From positions 1 through 60,609 of the forward strand of contig JAFGLU010000115.1 in NCBI GenBank assembly GCA_016927865.1: a stretch of 60,609 nt of DNA, read 5' to 3'. The position numbers and the translations under genes are program-made. This stretch comes from Anaerolineaceae bacterium (lineage in GTDB: Bacteria > Chloroflexota > Anaerolineae > Anaerolineales > Anaerolineaceae). Of this stretch, positions 37,261 to 45,653 are shown piece after piece (position 1 is the stretch's first letter; each line of letters begins with the position of its first letter). The notes below the pieces were generated by a model. The model was not told the DNA's origin. It was given only the letters and a program-made list of their open reading frames with translations, and did no database searches.

Positions 37261-40236
37261 ATGAAACCCGAAGAAGTGTTTCGCTTTGTCAATGCCCGGC
37301 CCGTGCACCGCGCACCCGCAGGCCGAATTGAGCGCCGCTTTGCTGCTTACCACGCAACCGAGAAATCACCCTTCCACCGCGCCATCGAGCGGGTGCAAGG
37401 TTCCGACGCCCGTCAGAAAGCCGCCGAGCTGGCCCGCAAGCGCCTGGCGCAAAACGACCTGGACCTCAAGGCCCTGGAAGTCGTTCTTCATGCGGTTCGC
37501 GGCGTAGAAGACCAGCCCACAGCCGAAAAGGCCCGCGCAAAACTCAAAAATCTGCTCGACAGCGACTTGAATGAATACCTGAAAAGCCGTGAATTTCGAC
37601 AGTTGAAGGACAGCCTGTGGGATCGCCTCTACGCTCACACCCTGGTTCCCGAGGAAAAGCCCGACGAGCGCGGGACCGTCTACGAAGGGCTGCGCGCATT
37701 GCACTTCCTCGAGCTGGTAGCCAGGCAGCCCGCCCAAGAAAAGCCCCTCTCGCCTGCCGAGATCGCCGCCGTGCGCTTGCTCATCCCTCCCAGCCTGCTG
37801 CCCGGCTTGCCCTCTCGGCAGCAGCCCAAAGACGAGCGCGAGAAAAAGGAAACCCTGGCGAAGCTGGACACGCTGCACAACCAGGTGACCGCCCTCAACA
37901 AAGCCGCCGCCGAACTGCGCAACAACGACCGCCTCTATAAGGCTCAGCAAGTCCATGTCGCCTCGCGGGTGGTGGCCCTGCCGCCCACGCTGGTGGAACG
38001 CCCCCTGGCAGACGACACGCCTGCGGGCGCATCCCGAGCCGCCAACGCCGCCCCGCGCAAGGTACTCCTCGAGCAGCGCGAAGAACTGGTGCCCAGGAAA
38101 TCCCCCTGGGTGTTTGAGGAATTTGGCAAGAAGAACCTCAGCGCCGCCACACAAAAGCTGCTCTCAGCCCGCAAATCCAATTTGCTCGAGATGGAATTGG
38201 GTGATCTGGTGGGCGAATTGGAAGTCGAGAAATACAACCTGGTCTCCAACTTTCTCACCTCCTTGCCCCAGGGAGCCGTGCAGTCCGTGCGCAGCAGCCC
38301 CAAATTTGAGATGCTGCTCAAAGAAGCCGCCGTGCCCGGTCTCTATATCCTGCCCTATCTGCCCGCCGCGGAAGCGATCGATCCCACCACCGCAACGGCT
38401 CGTGGCATCCAGCCCCTGGGCATTGGCGACCTGCTGGTGGTGCGCCAGGAACTACTGCGCTACACCGCCGGAGAGGTGGCTCACATCGAAAACGTGCTCA
38501 AGTCAGAATTCAAGACGCGCATGCACAGCCGCATCCGCGAAACCGAAGAGATCATCATCACCGAAACCGAACGCATTGAGGAAAGCGAGAAAGACCTGCA
38601 AACCACCGAGCGCTTCGAACTGCACAAAGAGGCCCAAAGCACCATCGAGAACAAGATGAGCCTGGATGCCGGGGTGTCGGTCACCGCTAGTTACGGGCCG
38701 GTCTCGGTTACCGCCCATGCCGATTTCGCCCTCGACCAGTCCTCCTCCGAGTCCTCCAAAACCGCCTCAGACTTCGCCAAAGAGATCACTGAGAAATCCG
38801 TCTCGCGCATCATGCAGCGCTCGCGCGAAGAGCGCACCCGCCGCACCCTGGAGCGCTTCGAAGAGCGTAATGAACATGGCTTCGACAACAAGCTGGGCAG
38901 CGGTCATGTCATCGGCATTTACCGCTGGGTCGACAAGTACTACAAAGCGCGCCTGATCAACTACGGCAAGCGCCTGCTCATCGAGTTCATCGTCCCCGAA
39001 CCGGCGGCCTTCTACTTGCACTTGCAATCCAACCAGCCCCTCGAAGGCGTCACCCTGGAAAAGCCCGAAGAGCCGATGGTCTACGGGCGAAAACTGCAAC
39101 CCGACGACCTGAACAAATCCAACATCAACTATTACGTCGCCAAGTACAACGTCCAGGACGTCGACCCTTATCCCGCTGAAACCGTGCGCGTCTCGGCAGC
39201 CTTTGCCGAATCGACCGGCACCACCGAAAACGCCTCGTATGCAAAAACCGCCGAAAAACTCCAGGTTCCGGCAGGCTATAAGTGCGTGGATGTTTTCGGG
39301 CAGCGAGGTTACCAGGGCATTTCCGGCTCAGGCTTCTTCCTCGAAACCTTCATCGCCGGAGAGCCCTGGGGTTCGGTGGTTGCCTCCGGCCTGGAAGGCA
39401 TCATCCCCATCTCGGTCAAAGGATGGATGCAAGCCTTCCACGTCAATGTGGTCGCCATCTGCGAGTTGAAGGCAGAGACCAAAAAGGCCTGGCAGCTTAA
39501 AACCTACGCCGCCATCATGGACGCCTACCAGCGCGCTCTGGCCGATTACAACGAGCAGGTTTCCGCCGCCCAAATCCAGGCGGGTGTAGACATCCAGGGG
39601 CGCAACCCCGAGTTCAATCGCAAGATCGAGAAGGACGAGCTAAAGAAAGGCGCCTTGCGCCTGCTCACCAACAACTTCGCCCGCACCCGCGTGGCCGGAA
39701 CCTGGCGCTTCAATGAAATGTTCAACGCCATGCAGGCGAATGGGCAGTACGGCTATCCCGAGTTCAACAACGCCGAGGCCCTGGTCGAGGGGCGCATCTT
39801 GCAGTTCTTCGAGCAGGCCTTCGAGTGGAACAACCTCACCTACCGCTTCTACCCCTACTTCTGGGGCCGCAAAGCCCGCTGGAACCTCACCTTCCCGCTC
39901 ACCGACACCGACCCGCAGTTCATCGACTTTCTCCGCGCCGGGGCCGCCCGGGTCATCGTCCCCGTCCACCCCGCTTACAACGAGACCGTCCTTCATTACA
40001 TGAACACCAACGAGATCTGGAACGGCGGCACGCCCCCCACCCTCGACGACCCGTTGTTCATCTCCATCGTGGACGAGCTTAAATCCGACACCGGCTCCGA
40101 CATCGACGGAGAACTGGCCGAATGCACGCCCGAAGGCGAGCATCCCTGCCTTGTGGAAGAATGGGAGATCAAACTGCCCACCACCCTGGTGTACTTGCAG
40201 GAGGACGCCGCCCTCCCGGATTTCACCACCCCGTAG
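37261..40236 (+). CDS. Large uncharacterised coiled-coil protein (991 residues)
   Basis: No signal peptide or membrane helix. Residues 1-230 are helical and charged. Residues 290-400 include LELEMELGDLVGELEVEKYN-like acidic segments. Around 395-420 is PLGIGDLLVVRQELLRYTAG and EVAHIENVLKSEFKTR, followed by a long coiled coil (about 415-560) rich in Glu/Arg with an embedded VTASYGPVSVTAHADFAL strand pair. The C-terminal third is beta-rich, with FNRKIEKDELKKGALRLL, QFFEQAFEWNNLTYRFYPY and FWGRKARW motifs. I recognise the pattern as a conserved large protein of Chloroflexi and cyanobacteria without a known role, but this is from memory only. AAGGAG precedes the ATG. Confidence 0.7.
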   Translation: MKPEEVFRFVNARPVHRAPAGRIERRFAAYHATEKSPFHRAIERVQGSDARQKAAELARKRLAQNDLDLKALEVVLHAVRGVEDQPTAEKARAKLKNLLDSDLNEYLKSREFRQLKDSLWDRLYAHTLVPEEKPDERGTVYEGLRALHFLELVARQPAQEKPLSPAEIAAVRLLIPPSLLPGLPSRQQPKDEREKKETLAKLDTLHNQVTALNKAAAELRNNDRLYKAQQVHVASRVVALPPTLVERPLADDTPAGASRAANAAPRKVLLEQREELVPRKSPWVFEEFGKKNLSAATQKLLSARKSNLLEMELGDLVGELEVEKYNLVSNFLTSLPQGAVQSVRSSPKFEMLLKEAAVPGLYILPYLPAAEAIDPTTATARGIQPLGIGDLLVVRQELLRYTAGEVAHIENVLKSEFKTRMHSRIRETEEIIITETERIEESEKDLQTTERFELHKEAQSTIENKMSLDAGVSVTASYGPVSVTAHADFALDQSSSESSKTASDFAKEITEKSVSRIMQRSREERTRRTLERFEERNEHGFDNKLGSGHVIGIYRWVDKYYKARLINYGKRLLIEFIVPEPAAFYLHLQSNQPLEGVTLEKPEEPMVYGRKLQPDDLNKSNINYYVAKYNVQDVDPYPAETVRVSAAFAESTGTTENASYAKTAEKLQVPAGYKCVDVFGQRGYQGISGSGFFLETFIAGEPWGSVVASGLEGIIPISVKGWMQAFHVNVVAICELKAETKKAWQLKTYAAIMDAYQRALADYNEQVSAAQIQAGVDIQGRNPEFNRKIEKDELKKGALRLLTNNFARTRVAGTWRFNEMFNAMQANGQYGYPEFNNAEALVEGRILQFFEQAFEWNNLTYRFYPYFWGRKARWNLTFPLTDTDPQFIDFLRAGAARVIVPVHPAYNETVLHYMNTNEIWNGGTPPTLDDPLFISIVDELKSDTGSDIDGELAECTPEGEHPCLVEEWEIKLPTTLVYLQEDAALPDFTTP

Positions 40237-40260
40237 ATCGCGTCATCACGGGAAACAACC

Positions 40261-40299
40261 ACCACCGCGCATAGGAAATCCCAGCCTATGCACGGTGGT
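40261..40299 (+). terminator. Hairpin after the 991-residue gene
   Basis: ACCACCGCGCATAGG pairs with CCTATGCACGGTGGT (one mismatch in 15) around 9 nt, followed by TCTATTC. It separates the large gene from the secreted-protein gene. Confidence 0.55.
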
Positions 40300-40330
40300 T
40301 CTATTCACAGAATTGATTTTTGGAGACCCA

Positions 40331-40984
40331 ATGAACATCCGTATCGCTCGCCCCCTTCGCAAAATGCAAATTGCTGTCGCCATCTTGATGGCCCTGGTCT
40401 TAACCAGCACCTCCCTCCAGCCCTCCGAAGCGCAGACCGGCCCCGAGACCATCTGGGAAGAAGGTCGGCAGATTGTGGTAGGAGGCAATGACCCCGATGC
40501 GGTCTCCATTCAAGCTGTCCCCACAACTCCCGGCACTCATTACCGCACCTATTCGGGTACAGCCTTTCAACCCTCCGCCTCCACCTTAACTTATTCGGCC
40601 CTTGGCGGGGCAATCTACGCCACCGCATTACCCGTGGGCGGCTTTTCCCTCAATGTTGAATTGCATCTGCCGCAGGGCGCTACCATCACCGAAGTGGTCT
40701 TTTTTGTAGAAGACAACGACGCAAGCAACTTCTCTCTCAGCCTGAGATCATATAATCCTGAAACCGAGATCTTCACAGTCCTGGAAAGCGCGGGCAGTTC
40801 AGGTACATCGATTGCTCTTCAAACGATCACCATCGCCGTGGATCCTCCCGTAGTGATCGACAACACGAACACCACGTATCGTCTACGCGTCGCCCCCGGT
40901 GTAGCATCTACTGCCCATCTCTTGCGCGGCGCCAGGGTTGGCTTCACCATCCCAACCACGTACCTGCCTTTGCTAGAAAGGTAG
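40331..40984 (+). CDS. Secreted beta-rich protein with C-terminal YLPLLER tail
   Basis: 217 residues from the ATG with TGGAGA upstream. Residues 1-35 are a signal peptide ending in SEAQ. The mature part is Ser/Thr-rich and beta-stranded (EVVFFVEDNDASNFSLSLRSYN), without Cys. The chain ends TTYLPLLER. As I recall, many exported proteins of Anaerolineae and Chloroflexia end in short YLPLV/FLPLI tails followed by a basic residue, so this may be a lineage-specific sorting signal (inference). The function is unknown. It lies downstream of the 991-residue gene, after a hairpin. Confidence 0.72.
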   Translation: MNIRIARPLRKMQIAVAILMALVLTSTSLQPSEAQTGPETIWEEGRQIVVGGNDPDAVSIQAVPTTPGTHYRTYSGTAFQPSASTLTYSALGGAIYATALPVGGFSLNVELHLPQGATITEVVFFVEDNDASNFSLSLRSYNPETEIFTVLESAGSSGTSIALQTITIAVDPPVVIDNTNTTYRLRVAPGVASTAHLLRGARVGFTIPTTYLPLLER

Positions 40985-41011
40985 GCACAAGGAACGGAAG
41001 TGCCCTCCGGT

Positions 41012-42094
41012 TTAAATCGCCCCGGCGATCACCGCCAGCGCCCGCTCCACCAGCGCTACATCGGCCTGCGTGCCCATGTGCCCCAGGCGGAAAACTTTGC
41101 CCGCCAGCGGCCCGTAGCTACCCCCTACCGCCAACCCGGCCTTTCGGAAGCGCGCATCCAGTTCCGTCCAGTCAATCGCCTCGGGCACCTTCACCGCCGT
41201 CACCGTGGGCGAAGGCACAGCCCCCAACGCGGGGAACAACTCCAACCCCAATTCTATAATCCCCGCCCGGCAGCGTTGAGCGGCGCGCTCGTGGCGCGCA
41301 AAGCACGCCTCCAGCCCCTCGGCCAGAATGCGTTCCGCGCCCGCGTTCAAAGCCGCCATGCCGTGCCAGTAAGGTGTGTACGGGAAGTAGAAATCCTGCT
41401 GCGCCGTGCGGAAGGGCAGCAGCGCGTCGTAACCCACATAGCTCACCTCGGCAATGATCTCCCAGGCCGCCGGACTGATGGCCACAAAGGACATCCCCGG
41501 CGGCACCGAGAGCGCCTTCTGCGAGCCGCCCAGCAGCAGGTCGATGCCCCAGGCATCCGTCTCCAACGGCACACCGCCCAATGCTGCTACCGAGTCTATA
41601 TATAGAAGCGGCACATGGTGGGTCCGCTTCAATGCGCCCAGCTCCGCCAGCGGGTTCAGCGTTCCCGAGGGTGTTTCACAATGCACAACCGTGATCATCT
41701 TGGGCTTGAACGCCGCAATAGCCTCTTCAACGGCGTCCCAATCGTGGAAAGTTTCATCGTAAGGCAGGCCCAGCGTGCGCACCTCGGCCCCAATGGAACG
41801 GGCCATGTCGCCAATGCCGTAGCCAAATACGCCCGTCGCCAGGGCCAGCACGCGCTCGCCAGGGCGGATGCAACTTTTCAGCGCCGACCACAGCGCCAGC
41901 ATGCCCTCGCCCGTCTGGATCGCCACCGAGTTGCGGGTCCCCAAAATGGCTTGCAAGTTGGCCTCGGTGCGGTTATATAATTCAAGAAACTCCGGCTCCA
42001 AATCACCGGAGCCGAAATCGGTCTGGTAAGCCGCCAGCACATCCGCCGGAACGCTCACCGGGCCAGGAATCATCGGGATGGGGTAAGTCTTCAT
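41012..42094 (-). CDS. PLP-dependent class V aminotransferase (serine-pyruvate / alanine-glyoxylate type)
   Basis: 360 residues. MIPGPVSVPADVL at the N-terminus, VVHCETPSGTLNPL, LLYIDSVAALGGVPLETDAWGID and the PLP-lysine motif GGSQKALSVPPGMSFVAIS are characteristic of serine-pyruvate/alanine-glyoxylate aminotransferases. It may serve photorespiration-like glyoxylate removal or serine metabolism. AAGGAG precedes the ATG. It is transcribed divergently from the isomerase gene; the space between holds a GCGAAGC element. Confidence 0.9.
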   Translation of the reverse strand: MKTYPIPMIPGPVSVPADVLAAYQTDFGSGDLEPEFLELYNRTEANLQAILGTRNSVAIQTGEGMLALWSALKSCIRPGERVLALATGVFGYGIGDMARSIGAEVRTLGLPYDETFHDWDAVEEAIAAFKPKMITVVHCETPSGTLNPLAELGALKRTHHVPLLYIDSVAALGGVPLETDAWGIDLLLGGSQKALSVPPGMSFVAISPAAWEIIAEVSYVGYDALLPFRTAQQDFYFPYTPYWHGMAALNAGAERILAEGLEACFARHERAAQRCRAGIIELGLELFPALGAVPSPTVTAVKVPEAIDWTELDARFRKAGLAVGGSYGPLAGKVFRLGHMGTQADVALVERALAVIAGAI

Positions 42095-42155
42095 GATATA
42101 CGCTCCTTCCCTTCCATTTTACTCGCATCTTCAGGGTTTCCTCCCTAGAATTTCC

Positions 42156-42267
42156 GTAACTGCTCAGAGGGTGGGGAAAGCTCCCGATTTTGATGTGTGC
42201 GTGGGGTGCGAAGCACCCCACGCACACATCAAAATCGGGTTTCTTCCACCTCTGGCTGAGTAGTTAC
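42156..42267 (-). repeat. GCGAAGC hairpin element, subfamily I, copy C
   Basis: 112 nt in reverse orientation relative to copy A: its right end, complemented, reads GTAACTACTCAGCCAGAGG. The core 42183-42239 is a perfect 27-bp stem with GAA loop. It lies between two divergent promoters, arguing against a terminator role. The rest of 42095-42475 has a CCTCTCCCTTCGGGAGAGG hairpin and a TAGAAT box before the isomerase gene. Confidence 0.94.
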
Positions 42268-42475
42268 GAATCTCCTATTATGCCTCACCTCTCCCTTCGG
42301 GAGAGGTCGCGCCGGGCTCGGACGGCGCGGGTGAGGGAACAAAACGGCTCCCAATCGATGCTTACCCCGCCTTAATCTATGCTAGAATCAGCCCGAAGGG
42401 CTTCTTCGACCTGAGCAAGGGTTTTCAACCCCGCGAAGGAGAGGAAACGCAACATCCTGATCAAGGAGATTTACC

Positions 42476-43273
42476 ATGAAACTGGGTATGTGCGGATACA
42501 TCACAGCAAAAAACGCCGACGGGCGCGAGTTTGACCTGCTGGCGGCCTCCAAACTGGCCGGCTTTGACTACATCGAACTGCCCCTCTCGCGGGTAGCGGC
42601 TTTGAACGAAGCTGAATTCTCCGGCTTGCTGGACTCGGTTCGCGCCTCCGGCCTGCCCTGCGAAGCCTGTAACGTCATGTTTCCCGGCACGTTGCGCCTC
42701 ACCGGCCCGCAGGTCGACCGCCCCGCCATCGTGGGTTACCTCGATCTGGCCCTGGGCCGCGCCGCTCAACTCGGCGCCCAGGTGGTCGTCTTCGGCAGCG
42801 CCGGAGCCCGCAACGTCCCCGAAGGCTTCCCGCCCGAGCAAGCCTTCCTACAACTCGTCGACATGCTGCGCACCGCCGGGCCGATTGCGGCGCGCAACGG
42901 CATCACCCTGGCTATCGAGCCGCTCAACCGCGCCGAGAGCAACATCCTCCAGACCGGCGCAGAGGGCGTCACCCTGGCCAAGCTGGTCAATCACCCCAAC
43001 GTGGGCCTGCTCCTCGATCACTATCACATGGCCAAAGACGGCGACGACTACGGCATTGCCGTGACGGCTCGCGACTATCTGCGCCATGCCCACTTTGCCC
43101 GCCTGGAGGGTCGCTTCTTCCCCGCTGTCATGGAAGACGATTTCCGCGCTTTCACTGGCGCGCTCAAACGGGCCGGGTATAGCGCCCGCCTCAGCCTGGA
43201 AGCAGGCTTCAACGACTTCGCCGCCGACGCTCCCCGCGCGTTAGCCATCCTCCGGGAGTTGACCGACTCTTGA
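42476..43273 (+). CDS. Sugar phosphate isomerase/epimerase family TIM-barrel protein
   Basis: 265 residues, xylose-isomerase-like TIM barrel (AP endonuclease 2 superfamily): KLGMCGYITAKN, GFDYIELPLSRV, QVVVFGSAGARNVPEGFP, ITLAIEPLNRAESNILQT (metal-ligand Glu), VGLLLDHYHMAKDGD (metal Asp/His) and ARLSLEAGF (Glu). Metal-dependent isomerisation of a keto-sugar or cyclitol is expected; the substrate is unknown. AAGGAG precedes the ATG. Its stop lies 8 nt before the phosphatase start. Confidence 0.85.
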   Translation: MKLGMCGYITAKNADGREFDLLAASKLAGFDYIELPLSRVAALNEAEFSGLLDSVRASGLPCEACNVMFPGTLRLTGPQVDRPAIVGYLDLALGRAAQLGAQVVVFGSAGARNVPEGFPPEQAFLQLVDMLRTAGPIAARNGITLAIEPLNRAESNILQTGAEGVTLAKLVNHPNVGLLLDHYHMAKDGDDYGIAVTARDYLRHAHFARLEGRFFPAVMEDDFRAFTGALKRAGYSARLSLEAGFNDFAADAPRALAILRELTDS

Positions 43274-43281
43274 GGTCCAAA

Positions 43282-44538
43282 ATGAACCCTCGCCCCGTGC
43301 TCTTGTGCTTGCTCGCCGGGCTGCTTCTGGCCGGCTGCGGAGGACTTCCGCCCTCGCTGGTGGTTGCCAGCGTCACACCTGCTGCCACCGAGACCCCGCT
43401 TCCCACTGCTACAAGCACGCCGCTGCCCTCGCCCACTGCAACGCCCACCGCCACTCCCGAGCCCACAGCTGCGCCGACTGTCGAGCCAACCTCCCCGCCT
43501 CCCCAGGCTCCGACTGCCGACCTCTCGCCCTTCAAGAGTGTCCTGCGCGGTCCTTACCTGCAATTTGCCCAACCCGATTCCATTTGGGTGGTTTGGGACA
43601 CCGAGGAAGCCTTTGCCGGCTTTGTCGAATACGGCATGGATGAAACCCTGGGAACAATCGCTACCGAGACAGCCGAATCCCAACACCACGCCATTCAACT
43701 CACCGGCTTAAGCCCAGCCACACGCTACCATTACCGCATTTCCCGCGAAGACACCCTCTCCACCTTCACCACGCCCGGTGATTCGACCCAGGCCTTCCGT
43801 TTTGCCGTGGTCGGCGACACGCAAAGCAATGAGGTGGAGCAGACTCAAATTGTCGCTCAAATGGCCTCGGCAGCCCCCGATGTCGTCCTGCACCTGGGCG
43901 ACCTGGTGGGGAACGGTCGCGATCGAGGCTTTTGGAACCACTTCTTCAGCCTCCAGGCCCAGCTCCTTCGTTCTGCAATCTTCTACCCCGCCTTGGGTAA
44001 TCACGAAGAAGACGCCCAGATGTATTACGAGATTTTCCACCTGCCCAACAACGAGCGCTGGTATTCCTTTGACTACGGCCCGGCCCGCTTCATCGTCCTG
44101 GAGGTGGATGGCTATGTTAACTCCTCCCTCGGGCCCGGCGGCGACCAGCGCATGTGGCTGGAAGCCGAGCTGGCCCGTCCGCGGCCCTCTTTCCTCTTTG
44201 TGACGTTCCACATTCCCATCCACAGTTCGATGAGCGAAGATCCCTCCGAAGTCAATCTGCGCAACGAGTTGGCTCCCCTATTTGAACAGGCCGGGGTAAC
44301 CGCCGTGTTCTCAGGCAACGCTCACCAGTATGAACGCCTCGAGGTCAACGGTGTCACCTACATCGTCAGCGGCGGTGGCGGCGCCCCTCTGCATGCCTTT
44401 GCCGAATTGGAGCCGGGCAGCCTCGTTCAGGCTTCCACGCACCATTTCGTGGTCGTTGATGTGACCGCCGAGCAAGCCCAGGCCCGCGTCATCGACCTTG
44501 CCGGGCAAGAGATCGACGCCTTCACCTTCCAGCCATAA
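43282..44538 (+). CDS. Metallophosphoesterase lipoprotein (purple acid phosphatase-like)
   Basis: 418 residues from the ATG (an upstream TTG overlaps the previous stop). The signal sequence ends in lipobox LLAGC; a Thr/Pro linker (about 30-85) follows, then a fibronectin-like N-domain (GPYLQFAQPDSIWVVWDT) and the catalytic domain with VVGDTQ, HLGDLVGNGRD, ALGNHEED and FHIPIHSS. The usual GHxHxYER motif reads GNAHQYER, so the first of the two His ligands is Asn. The enzyme should still hold a dinuclear site on most ligands, but with altered metal affinity (inference). It acts at the outer face of the membrane. Confidence 0.88.
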   Translation: MNPRPVLLCLLAGLLLAGCGGLPPSLVVASVTPAATETPLPTATSTPLPSPTATPTATPEPTAAPTVEPTSPPPQAPTADLSPFKSVLRGPYLQFAQPDSIWVVWDTEEAFAGFVEYGMDETLGTIATETAESQHHAIQLTGLSPATRYHYRISREDTLSTFTTPGDSTQAFRFAVVGDTQSNEVEQTQIVAQMASAAPDVVLHLGDLVGNGRDRGFWNHFFSLQAQLLRSAIFYPALGNHEEDAQMYYEIFHLPNNERWYSFDYGPARFIVLEVDGYVNSSLGPGGDQRMWLEAELARPRPSFLFVTFHIPIHSSMSEDPSEVNLRNELAPLFEQAGVTAVFSGNAHQYERLEVNGVTYIVSGGGGAPLHAFAELEPGSLVQASTHHFVVVDVTAEQAQARVIDLAGQEIDAFTFQP

Positions 44539-44683
44539 CCCTTCTTCTCCACACATTTGAGGAAGGCGGTCTGCACCGGAAAAGCCTGGACACCCCGGTC
44601 AGGGTAAACGCATCATGGATTTTTGTTCTAAAAATCTCGTGTCCTTTCGCAATATTTTAGGTATTTCCCCCACCCTACCCTCC

Positions 44684-44838
44684 CCCGGCCACCAAGATCC
44701 TGGATCAGCCAGGCACTTTGCCGGGGGAGGGAAAGAATTCTGCAAAAGTGAGGGGCTTTCAGCCCCTCACTTTTGCGAAATCTTTCCCCCCTCCCCGCTC
44801 ATGAACTGAATTTTCCAAGCTGTTTGGCAGCGGGGAGG
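44684..44838. repeat. Three adjacent hairpins in a 503-bp gene-free gap
   Basis: Hairpin 1 pairs CCCTCCCCCGGC with GCCGGGGGAGGG. Hairpin 2 (44742-44776) has a perfect 16-bp stem GCAAAAGTGAGGGGCT with a TTC loop. Hairpin 3 pairs CCCTCCCCGCT with AGCGGGGAGGG. Hairpin 2 shares the triloop design but not the GCGAAGC apex. Nothing coding is seen in 44539-45041. Confidence 0.7.
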
Positions 44839-45041
44839 GGCGGGGGTGGGGGTTCAAGCCCAAATGTGAAATGTGGCAGTGTCAAAGTAGTTCGGCTTTA
44901 CAAAAATTGTAGAATATCTGACATAGGATACGTTTACCCTGATACCCCAGTCCTCCCGCCTTGCGCAAAAATCCAATTGTGGGTATGATAACCACGATAA
45001 ATCTTAGCGTTAATCTCTCCTTTTGGAAAAGGATGTACCGC

Positions 45042-45587
45042 ATGGACTCTCAAAACCTTGAACTTGCTACCCTGGGAGGCGGATGTTTTTGGTGCCTGGA
45101 GGCCGTCTACGACGACCTGCGCGGCGTCACCGATGTCGTCTCGGGCTACGCCGGCGGGCGCATGCGCAACCCATCGTACCGGGATGTGTGCAGTGGAAAC
45201 ACCGGTCACGCCGAGGTTGTTCAGGTTACCTTTGACCCTACCCAAGTCACCTTCCGTGAAATCCTGGAAGTCTTCTTCACCATTCACGACCCCACCACCC
45301 TCAACCGCCAGGGCGCCGACGTGGGCACGCAATACCGCTCGGTCATCTTCTACCACTCCGAGGAGCAAAAGGCCGTTGCCGAAGCCCTCATCGCCGAGCT
45401 GAACGCCCAGAACCTTTGGGGCCGCCCCATCGTCACCGAGCTAACATCCGCGCCGCCTTTCTACCCCGCCGAGGAGTATCACCAGGAATATTTTGCCCGC
45501 AACCCCGACCAGGGTTACTGCCAGATGGTCGTTGCCCCCAAAGTGGCCAAGTTCCGCAAAAAGTACCTGGAGCGCCTGAAAAAATAA
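45042..45587 (+). CDS. msrA: Peptide-methionine (S)-S-oxide reductase
   Basis: 181 residues from the ATG of MDSQNLELATLGGGCFWC (AAGGA about 10 nt upstream; another ATG 9 nt earlier is possible). The catalytic Cys is in GGGCFWCLEAVYDDL; VSGYAGG, the GNTGHAEVV His-Glu motif, IHDPTTLNRQGADVGTQYRS and FYPAEEYHQEYFARNPDQGYC (resolving Cys) complete the family. It repairs oxidised methionine in the cytoplasm. The stop codon is part of a 27-bp hairpin stem. Confidence 0.95.
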   Translation: MDSQNLELATLGGGCFWCLEAVYDDLRGVTDVVSGYAGGRMRNPSYRDVCSGNTGHAEVVQVTFDPTQVTFREILEVFFTIHDPTTLNRQGADVGTQYRSVIFYHSEEQKAVAEALIAELNAQNLWGRPIVTELTSAPPFYPAEEYHQEYFARNPDQGYCQMVVAPKVAKFRKKYLERLKK

Positions 45588-45642
45588 CCCCGAAAGAATA
45601 TAGAGGTCGCGCTTCGCGCGACCTCTATATTCTTTCGGGGTT
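45586..45642. terminator. 27-bp GCGAAGC hairpin at the msrA stop codon (copy H)
   Basis: A perfect 27-bp stem with TTC loop, apex GCTTCGC. It begins inside the msrA TAA codon and ends 12 nt before the convergent Fe-ADH stop. It has the dimensions of the dispersed hairpin elements but no matching flanks; here it can act as a bidirectional terminator. Confidence 0.85.
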
Positions 45643-45653
45643 ATTACTGAACC

